From: Microbacterium sp. LWO13-1.2
Lineage (GTDB): Bacteria > Actinomycetota > Actinomycetes > Actinomycetales > Microbacteriaceae
Direction of reading: 5' to 3'
Assembly: GCF_038397725.1 (NCBI RefSeq)
Contig: NZ_CP151634.1
Location: forward strand, 1,984,001 to 2,048,000
DNA length: 64,000 nt
Of the stretch, positions 58,360 through 64,000 are shown in pieces. The translations under genes and the position numbers were made by a program. Under the pieces are notes generated by a model. That model was not told the DNA's origin and did not search any database. It worked only from the letters and a program-made list of their open reading frames with translations. How positions within the stretch are numbered: the stretch's first letter is position 1; the number at the start of each line of letters is the position of its first letter.

Positions 58360-58833
58360 ATGCCTCGTAAGGGTCCAGCCCCCAAGCGCCCCGTCGTCAA
58401 CGACCCGGTATACGGCGCTCCGATCGTCACCTCGCTGGTGAACAAGATCCTCGTCGACGGCAAGAAGTCGCTCGCCGAGTCGATCGTCTACGGCGCCCTC
58501 CGCGGCGTCGAGGCGAAGAACGGCGGCCAGGACGCCGTCGCCACCCTCAAGAAGGCGCTCGACAACGTGCGCCCGACCCTCGAGGTCCGCAGCCGCCGCG
58601 TCGGTGGCTCGACCTACCAGGTGCCGATCGAGGTCAAGCCGCACCGTGCGAACACTCTCGCGCTGCGCTGGCTCGTCAGCTACGCCAAGGGCCGCCGTGA
58701 GAAGACGATGACCGAGCGTCTCCAGAACGAGATTCTGGATGCCTCGAACGGCCTCGGTGCCGCGGTCAAGCGTCGTGAGGACACTCACAAGATGGCCGAG
58801 TCGAACCGCGCGTTCGCTCACTACCGCTGGTAA
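58360..58833 (+). CDS. rpsG: 30S ribosomal protein S7
   Basis: 157 residues. [51 protein letters not shown] and the closing [14 protein letters not shown] end ([10 protein letters not shown]) are S7 features. S7 binds 16S rRNA in the head and acts as an autogenous regulator of the str operon in other bacteria. Five bases after rpsL. Confidence 0.98.
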   Translation: MPRKGPAPKRPVVNDPVYGAPIVTSLVNKILVDGKKSLAESIVYGALRGVEAKNGGQDAVATLKKALDNVRPTLEVRSRRVGGSTYQVPIEVKPHRANTLALRWLVSYAKGRREKTMTERLQNEILDASNGLGAAVKRREDTHKMAESNRAFAHYRW

Positions 58834-58837
58834 ACCC

Positions 58838-58881
58838 TTCGGCAGGCTCGGTGACGCACCCGCGACGCCGAGCCTGCCGAA
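58838..58881. repeat. Palindromic element between rpsG and fusA
   Basis: TTCGGCAGGCTCGG and its perfect 14-base complement CCGAGCCTGCCGAA around a 16-base loop, 5 bases after the rpsG stop. This word family is widespread in Micrococcales genomes as a dispersed palindrome. No T-run; it may act as a partial attenuator in the str operon. Confidence 0.7.
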
Positions 58882-58929
58882 CACCCCACTCTTCGCAGTA
58901 CAACTGCTCACCAAGATAAGGACACTCCT

Positions 58930-61044
58930 GTGGCACAAGAGGTGCTCACCGACCTGAGTAAGGTCCGCAACATCGGCATCATGGCTCACATCGATGCCGG
59001 CAAGACCACGACCACCGAGCGCATCCTGTTCTACACGGGTGTCAACCACAAGCTCGGCGAGACGCACGATGGCGCCTCGACCACCGACTGGATGGAGCAG
59101 GAGAAGGAGCGCGGCATCACGATCACGTCTGCCGCCGTGACCTGCTACTGGGACAAGAACCAGATCAACATCATCGACACCCCCGGTCACGTGGACTTCA
59201 CCGTCGAGGTGGAGCGTTCGCTCCGCGTCCTCGATGGTGCGGTTGCCGTCTTCGACGGCAAGGAGGGCGTCGAGCCCCAGTCCGAGACCGTCTGGCGCCA
59301 GGCCGACAAGTACAACGTTCCGCGCATCTGCTTCGTCAACAAGATGGACAAGCTCGGCGCCGACTTCTACTTCACGGTCGACACGATCATCAACCGCCTC
59401 GGCGCGAAGCCGCTCGTCATCCAGCTGCCGATCGGCGCGGAGAACGACTTCGTCGGTGTCATCGACCTCGTCGAGATGCGCGCGCTCGTCTGGGCCGGAG
59501 ACTCCAAGGGTGACGTCACCATGGGTGCCTCCTACGAGATCCAGGAGATCCCTGAGGACCTCAAGGAGAAGGCGGCCGAGTACCGTCAGCAGCTCCTCGA
59601 GACCGTCGCCGAGACCGACGACGTGCTGCTCGAGAAGTTCTTCGGTGGCGAAGAGCTGACCGTCGCCGAGATCAAGGGCGCGATCCGCAAGCTGACCGTC
59701 GCATCCGAGATCTACCCGGTGCTGTGCGGCTCCGCATTCAAGAACCGCGGCGTTCAGCCGATGCTTGACGCGGTCGTCGACTACCTGCCGAACCCGCTCG
59801 ACGTCGGTTCCATCCAGGCGCACGACCCCAAGGACTACGACACGATCATCGAGCGCCACCCCGACGCGAACGACCCGTTCGCGGCGCTGGCGTTCAAGGT
59901 CGCTGTGCACCCGTTCTTCGGTCGCCTCACCTACGTTCGCGTGTACTCGGGTCACCTCGACTCCGGCTCTGCGGTCATCAACTCGACCAAGGGCAAGAAG
60001 GAGCGCATCGGGAAGATCTTCCAGATGCACGCCAACAAGGAGATCCCGGTTCCCTCGGTCACCGCCGGCAACATCTACGCGGTCATCGGTCTGAAGGACA
60101 CCACCACCGGTGACACCCTGACCGACCCGGCATCGCCGGTCGTCCTCGAGTCGATGACGTTCCCCGAGCCCGTCATCGAGGTCGCCATCGAGCCGAAGAC
60201 CAAGGCCGACCAGGAGAAGCTGGGTGTCGCCATCCAGAAGCTCGCTGAGGAGGACCCGACCTTCCGCACGGAACTCAACCCCGAGACCGGTCAGACGACC
60301 ATCAAGGGCATGGGCGAACTGCACCTCGACATCCTCGTCGACCGCATGAAGCGCGAGTTCAACGTCGAGGCGAACGTCGGCAAGCCGCAGGTGGCGTACC
60401 GCGAGACGATCCGCAAGGCCGTCGAGAAGCACGACTACACCCACAAGAAGCAGACCGGTGGATCGGGTCAGTTCGCAAAGATCCAGTTCAACATCGAGCC
60501 GCTCGATCTGGATGCCGACAAGACGTACGAGTTCGTCAACGCCGTCACCGGTGGTCGCATCCCGCGCGAGTACATCGGATCGATCGATGCCGGTTTCCAG
60601 GACGCGATGAACGTCGGCGTCCTCGCTGGCTACCCGATCGTCGGCGTCAAGGCGACCATCGTCGATGGTGCGGCGCACGACGTCGACTCCTCGGAGATGG
60701 CGTTCAAGATCGCCGGATCGATGGGCTTCAAGGAGGCGCTTCGTCGCGCCAGCCCTGTGCTCCTCGAGCCGCTGATGGCCGTCGAGGTCCGTACTCCTGA
60801 GGAGTACATGGGCGACGTCATCGGCGACCTGAACTCGCGTCGTGGCCAGATCCAGTCGATGGAGGATGCCGCAGGCGTCAAGGTCGTCCGCGCACAGGTT
60901 CCGCTGTCCGAGATGTTCGGATACATCGGCGACCTGCGCTCGAAGACCTCGGGTCGCGCCGTCTACTCGATGGAGTTCCACAGCTACGCTGAGGTTCCCC
61001 GCGCGGTGGCCGACGAGATCGTCCAGAAGACCAACGGCGAGTAA
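58930..61044 (+). CDS. fusA: Elongation factor G
   Basis: 704 residues. GTPase motifs: [12 protein letters not shown] (P-loop), RGITITSAA (switch I), DTPGHVDF (switch II) and NKMD. It translocates tRNAs and mRNA on the ribosome. GTG start with AAGGA upstream, 96 bases after rpsG. Confidence 0.98.
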   Translation: MAQEVLTDLSKVRNIGIMAHIDAGKTTTTERILFYTGVNHKLGETHDGASTTDWMEQEKERGITITSAAVTCYWDKNQINIIDTPGHVDFTVEVERSLRVLDGAVAVFDGKEGVEPQSETVWRQADKYNVPRICFVNKMDKLGADFYFTVDTIINRLGAKPLVIQLPIGAENDFVGVIDLVEMRALVWAGDSKGDVTMGASYEIQEIPEDLKEKAAEYRQQLLETVAETDDVLLEKFFGGEELTVAEIKGAIRKLTVASEIYPVLCGSAFKNRGVQPMLDAVVDYLPNPLDVGSIQAHDPKDYDTIIERHPDANDPFAALAFKVAVHPFFGRLTYVRVYSGHLDSGSAVINSTKGKKERIGKIFQMHANKEIPVPSVTAGNIYAVIGLKDTTTGDTLTDPASPVVLESMTFPEPVIEVAIEPKTKADQEKLGVAIQKLAEEDPTFRTELNPETGQTTIKGMGELHLDILVDRMKREFNVEANVGKPQVAYRETIRKAVEKHDYTHKKQTGGSGQFAKIQFNIEPLDLDADKTYEFVNAVTGGRIPREYIGSIDAGFQDAMNVGVLAGYPIVGVKATIVDGAAHDVDSSEMAFKIAGSMGFKEALRRASPVLLEPLMAVEVRTPEEYMGDVIGDLNSRRGQIQSMEDAAGVKVVRAQVPLSEMFGYIGDLRSKTSGRAVYSMEFHSYAEVPRAVADEIVQKTNGE

Positions 61045-61049
61045 CACTT

Positions 61050-61079
61050 CTGGGAGCCGGGTTCGCGCCCGGCTCCCAG
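61050..61079. terminator. Hairpin after fusA
   Basis: CTGGGAGCCGGG and complement, 12-base stem, 6-base loop, without a T-run; a probable partial terminator, because tuf lies 113 bases further and may also have its own TAAACT -10 at 61110-61115. Confidence 0.6.
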
Positions 61080-61191
61080 GTCCCCTACAACTTCACATTC
61101 CCTCTCTACTAAACTGAGAATCAAACCCGTAGAGAACCGGTCACAATCCAGTGCCCGGCACCCTCTACACGAACGTCCTGAGGAGGACCCA

Positions 61192-62382
61192 GTGGCTAAG
61201 GCCAAGTTCGAGCGCACCAAGCCGCACGTCAACATCGGAACCATCGGTCACGTCGACCACGGCAAGACCACGCTCACTGCAGCGATCTCGAAGGTTCTTG
61301 CTGACAAGTTCCCGTCGGCGACCAACGTTCAGCGCGACTTCGCGTCGATTGACTCCGCTCCTGAAGAGCGTCAGCGCGGCATCACGATCAACATCTCGCA
61401 CGTCGAGTACGAGACCCCGAAGCGTCACTACGCACACGTTGACGCTCCTGGTCACGCCGACTACATCAAGAACATGATCACCGGTGCTGCTCAGATGGAC
61501 GGCGCGATCCTCGTGGTCGCCGCCACCGACGGCCCGATGGCCCAGACCCGTGAGCACGTTCTGCTCGCCAAGCAGGTCGGCGTGCCGTACCTGCTCGTCG
61601 CGCTGAACAAGAGCGACATGGTCGACGACGAGGAGATCCTGGAGCTCGTCGAGCTCGAGGTCTCCGAGCTGCTCGCATCGCAGGGCTTCGACGAGAACGC
61701 TCCTGTCGTCCGCGTCTCGGGCCTCAAGGCTCTCGAGGGCGACGAGAAGTGGGTCCAGTCGATCCTCGACCTCATGGACGCCGTCGACGCGAGCGTTCCG
61801 GACCCGATCCGCGACAAGGACAAGCCGTTCCTGATGCCGATCGAGGACGTCTTCACGATCACCGGTCGTGGCACGGTCGTCACGGGCCGCGCCGAGCGTG
61901 GCACGCTCGCGATCAACTCCGAGGTCGAGATCGTCGGCATCCGCAACACCCAGAAGACCACGGTCACGGGTATCGAGATGTTCCACAAGCAGCTCGACGA
62001 GGCATGGGCCGGCGAGAACTGTGGTCTCCTGCTCCGTGGCCTCAAGCGTGAGGACGTCGAGCGCGGCCAGGTCGTCGTCAAGCCGGGTTCGGTTACGCCG
62101 CACACCGACTTCGAGGGCACCGCGTACATCCTGTCCAAGGATGAGGGTGGGCGTCACAACCCGTTCTACACGAACTACCGCCCGCAGTTCTACTTCCGCA
62201 CCACCGACGTCACCGGCGTCATCTCGCTGCCCGAGGGCACCGAGATGGTCATGCCCGGCGACACCACCGACATGACGGTCGCGCTGATCCAGCCGATCGC
62301 CATGGAGGAGGGCCTCGGCTTCGCCATCCGTGAGGGTGGACGCACCGTCGGCGCCGGTACGGTCACGAAGATCATCAAGTAA
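61192..62382 (+). CDS. tuf: Elongation factor Tu
   Basis: 396 residues. [11 protein letters not shown]-loop, [27 protein letters not shown] and the closing [14 protein letters not shown]. It delivers aminoacyl-tRNA to the ribosome. GTG start, strong GAGGAGG. Confidence 0.98.
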   Translation: MAKAKFERTKPHVNIGTIGHVDHGKTTLTAAISKVLADKFPSATNVQRDFASIDSAPEERQRGITINISHVEYETPKRHYAHVDAPGHADYIKNMITGAAQMDGAILVVAATDGPMAQTREHVLLAKQVGVPYLLVALNKSDMVDDEEILELVELEVSELLASQGFDENAPVVRVSGLKALEGDEKWVQSILDLMDAVDASVPDPIRDKDKPFLMPIEDVFTITGRGTVVTGRAERGTLAINSEVEIVGIRNTQKTTVTGIEMFHKQLDEAWAGENCGLLLRGLKREDVERGQVVVKPGSVTPHTDFEGTAYILSKDEGGRHNPFYTNYRPQFYFRTTDVTGVISLPEGTEMVMPGDTTDMTVALIQPIAMEEGLGFAIREGGRTVGAGTVTKIIK

Positions 62383-62397
62383 GCATCTGCTTCCTCG

Positions 62398-62431
62398 CAA
62401 AGGGGTCGGGCCTTCGGGTCCGGCCCCTTTG
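62398..62431 (+). terminator. Intrinsic terminator after tuf
   Basis: 15-base stem with a TTCG loop (CAAAGGGGTCGGGCC and its complement, with two G-T pairs), 15 bases after the stop. It ends the str operon. Confidence 0.85.
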
Positions 62432-62532
62432 TCGTATCCCCGAGCATGGGGGTTCCCTTTTGGGGGCGCGCCCATGCAGAATAAGTGAGAGTTGACGGGA
62501 CCGTCGGCTGCAGACACCTCATAGGGGGACAC

Positions 62533-62757
62533 ATGGGTATCCAGGAATCGTTCAACGGCGCCGTCGACAAGGGCAAGGAACTCTTCGAGCAGAACCGCGA
62601 CAAGATCGAAGAGGCCGTCAAGAGCGAGCAGGCAGAGGACGTCAGCGACAAGGTCCTCGACGGCGTCGCCGACTTCGCGAAGAAGATCGCACCGGGTGCG
62701 TCGGACAAGATCGATGAGATCCGCGACAACGCCGACAAGGCCGTCGGCAACGAGTAG
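62533..62757 (+). CDS. Rv0909/MT0933-like small protein, putative antitoxin
   Basis: 74 residues. [55 protein letters not shown] matches the small charged helical family annotated as antitoxin in mycobacteria (with the Rv0910 toxin). No toxin gene is visible on either side, so the antitoxin label is doubtful; a stress-related helical protein is equally possible. Start has GGGGG upstream; CAGAAT at 62475-62480 may be the -10. Confidence 0.75.
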   Translation: MGIQESFNGAVDKGKELFEQNRDKIEEAVKSEQAEDVSDKVLDGVADFAKKIAPGASDKIDEIRDNADKAVGNE

Positions 62758-62776
62758 CAGTCGGACCACACGCGTC

Positions 62777-62813
62777 GAACGGCGGCTCATCCCCTCGGGA
62801 TGGGCCGCCGTTC
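62777..62813 (+). terminator. Terminator hairpin after the Rv0909-like gene
   Basis: 17-base stem (GAACGGCGGCTCATCCC and complement, one G-T pair) with a 3-base loop, 20 bases after the stop. Confidence 0.7.
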
Positions 62814-63126
62814 TGCTGCGTGTGGCGACACTCGCGGCGAGATACTCGCGCTGAGGGCATGCTGCCCACTAACATGATGCTGACCGCCTGGGGTTCTTGC
62901 GGTCACGGATAGTCGAAGGGGTTCGGCAATCCACACTCGCGCGGCTCGCCGCGCACGATCTGGGGACGACGATTTTGGGGATCATCGTACGACGCATGCG
63001 CATTCGGCGCTTCGTCGTCTCCATGCCCGCGCAGTGTTTTGCTGCGCCCTCGATCGAGGGTCTCGACGTCCCTTCACGTCTGGATCCTCGCGTTCGATGC
63101 CTCCCCCTCGCATCGGACGCTCCCCA

Positions 63127-63160
63127 GGCAGGGCGAGGCATGGGGATGCCTCGCCCTGCC
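63127..63160. terminator. Perfect 15-base hairpin upstream of the S10 operon
   Basis: GGCAGGGCGAGGCAT-GGGG-ATGCCTCGCCCTGCC, perfect 15-base stem with a 4-base loop. No gene precedes it closely and no T-run follows, so it may be a transcriptional roadblock or structured RNA instead of a classical terminator. Confidence 0.6.
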
Positions 63161-63233
63161 GTTGGGTGACACCCGGATCCACTGCGCTGCAGCGCTCGGA
63201 GGCGGCACCGAAGCGAGTGCGACACGCCCGGGT

Positions 63234-63263
63234 TTGCGCAAGTGAAATCAGGCATGGCAGAAT
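63234..63263 (+). promoter_or_regulatory. S10 operon promoter
   Basis: -35 TTGCGC (63234-63239), 18-base spacer and an extended -10, TGGCAGAAT, with CAGAAT at 63258-63263. Gives a leader of about 325 bases to rpsJ. Confidence 0.6.
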
Positions 63264-63594
63264 AGACAGGTTCGACATTTCGGCTGTGCCTCGCGTGCGC
63301 CGGATCACCATCATGGCAGTGCATAGGCGGCGTCCTCTCTCACGAGAACGATGCAGGGATCTAGGCCGCGGGTGGCAGGACAACCCCGACACCTCCTCAC
63401 GGAGGCTCTGCCGTGCGCGGCAGGCTCGGGATCCGCTTGTCGAGAGATCGGCGGGCTGACAGTAGAACAGTGGTGCAGCAGATCGACTCGCGAGTCGTTC
63501 GAGTGCCGAGGCGCGAACAGCGTCGACGTGCGTCCAATGCCCCAGGGTCACCCGGCCCAGGACGGTAAGACGCTTTATAGAGAGTGAACAGACA

Positions 63595-63903
63595 ATGGCG
63601 GGACAGAAAATCCGCATTCGCCTGAAGTCGTATGACCACGAGGTCATCGACTCGTCGGCGCGCAAGATCGTCGACACCGTGACCCGTGCGGGCGCGACCG
63701 TCGTAGGCCCCGTGCCGCTTCCGACCGAGAAGAACGTCGTGTGCGTCATCCGGTCGCCGCACAAGTACAAGGACAGCCGCGAGCACTTCGAGATGCGCAC
63801 CCACAAGCGTCTGATCGACATCGTCGACCCGACGCCCAAGGCTGTCGACTCGCTGATGCGTCTCGACCTTCCGGCTGACGTCAACATCGAGATCAAGCTC
63901 TGA
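63595..63903 (+). CDS. rpsJ: 30S ribosomal protein S10
   Basis: 102 residues, full length. [65 protein letters not shown] and the closing [11 protein letters not shown] are S10 signatures. Also takes part in transcription antitermination with NusB. ATG follows AGAGTGAAC. Opens the S10 operon. Confidence 0.98.
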   Translation: MAGQKIRIRLKSYDHEVIDSSARKIVDTVTRAGATVVGPVPLPTEKNVVCVIRSPHKYKDSREHFEMRTHKRLIDIVDPTPKAVDSLMRLDLPADVNIEIKL

Positions 63904-63911
63904 GGATCGAC

Positions 63912-64000
63912 ATGGCTGACATCAACGCAAAGATTTCCAAGGGAATGCTGGGCACGAAGCTCGGCATGACCCAGGTGTGGAACGAGAGCGGCAAGCTCGT
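63912..64000 (+). CDS. rplC: 50S ribosomal protein L3, N-terminal part
   Basis: The window cuts the gene after about 30 residues. MADINAKISKGMLGTKLGM and the following TQVW match the L3 start. Eight bases after rpsJ, with AGGA before the ATG. Confidence 0.95.
   Translation, partial: MADINAKISKGMLGTKLGMTQVWNESGKL

Larger units (their letters stand above)
62814..63594 (+). other. Long gene-free region and S10 operon leader
   Basis: About 780 bases without a convincing gene. It contains a 15-base hairpin (63127-63160), the S10 promoter (63234-63263), and a leader of about 325 bases with small stem-loops such as CTGCCG-TGCG-CGGCAG and the perfect palindrome CGACTCGCGAGTCG. Short frames in it lack start signals and codon bias. 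Confidence 0.6.

Noticed and set aside
58351..61047. 898-codon open frame antisense to rpsG and fusA
   Set aside because: The codon bias of fusA creates it; the sequence is Leu/Asp/Val/Arg-rich with no recognisable domain.

Overview
High-GC actinobacterial chromosome, best matched to the family Microbacteriaceae and probably Microbacterium or a close relative. The grounds are GC-rich third codon positions, many GTG starts, protein families typical of that group (DUF6421, DUF4916, DUF402, DUF4229, SCO7613-type and Pls/PosA proteins), and many genes with a TAnnnT -10 element only 6-7 bases before the start codon (leaderless transcription). I see no IS element, prophage, integrase or CRISPR array. 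This is a chromosomal backbone region with some accessory loci.

Layout. 1-10800: single metabolic and regulatory genes: an EEP-family hydrolase fragment, esterase, DUF4916, tyrosine phosphatase plus threonine aldolase, MFS exporter, SDR, a DUF6421/Lrp divergent pair, a wHTH regulator, and a cupin/DUF4287/RibD-like run. 10860-19640: menA, DUF4229, a hypothetical protein, a drug-type ABC exporter with a divergent WYL regulator, an atypical CAU tRNA-like sequence beside arfB, a rhomboid-MprF-like fusion and a conserved membrane protein. 19817-26545: a histone-H1-like protein, a 1313-residue Pls/PosA-type NRPS-like protein, an M1 peptidase and a convergent phosphopantetheinyl transferase. 26640-37110: menaquinone genes (menD, menF, menG, polyprenyl synthase) mixed with PPK2, DUF402, ferredoxin reductase, a hydrolase, a Pr6Pr protein and YajQ. 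37290-42980: a maltose/maltodextrin operon (malE-malF-malG-GH13) with two AAGCGCTT operators. 43008-49374: a ROK regulator divergent from a secreted GH46 chitosanase fused to two discoidin domains and a metallophosphoesterase, followed by an MFS carrier and a TolB-like protein. 49456-53083: PadR/HAAS-type pair and several membrane or unknown proteins. 53210-57764: DUF2975-XRE-giant membrane protein operon. 57986-64000: the str ribosomal operon (rpsL, rpsG, fusA, tuf), an Rv0909-like small protein, and the start of the S10 operon (rpsJ, rplC).

How it works together. Five menaquinone genes (menA, menD, menF, menG, polyprenyl diphosphate synthase) and a ferredoxin-NADP reductase point to a respiratory quinone pathway kept in loose proximity. 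Two carbohydrate loci are present: uptake and cytoplasmic hydrolysis of maltodextrins, and extracellular chitosan degradation under a probable ROK repressor whose palindromic operator sits directly after the chitosanase -10 box. The T domain of the Pls/PosA protein needs 4'-phosphopantetheine, and a matching transferase lies 1.3 kb downstream. The strongest candidates for something unusual are the chitosanase-CBM32x2-phosphoesterase fusion, the CAU tRNA-like sequence next to arfB, the rhomboid-MprF fusion, and the DUF2975/XRE/SCO7613-like module.
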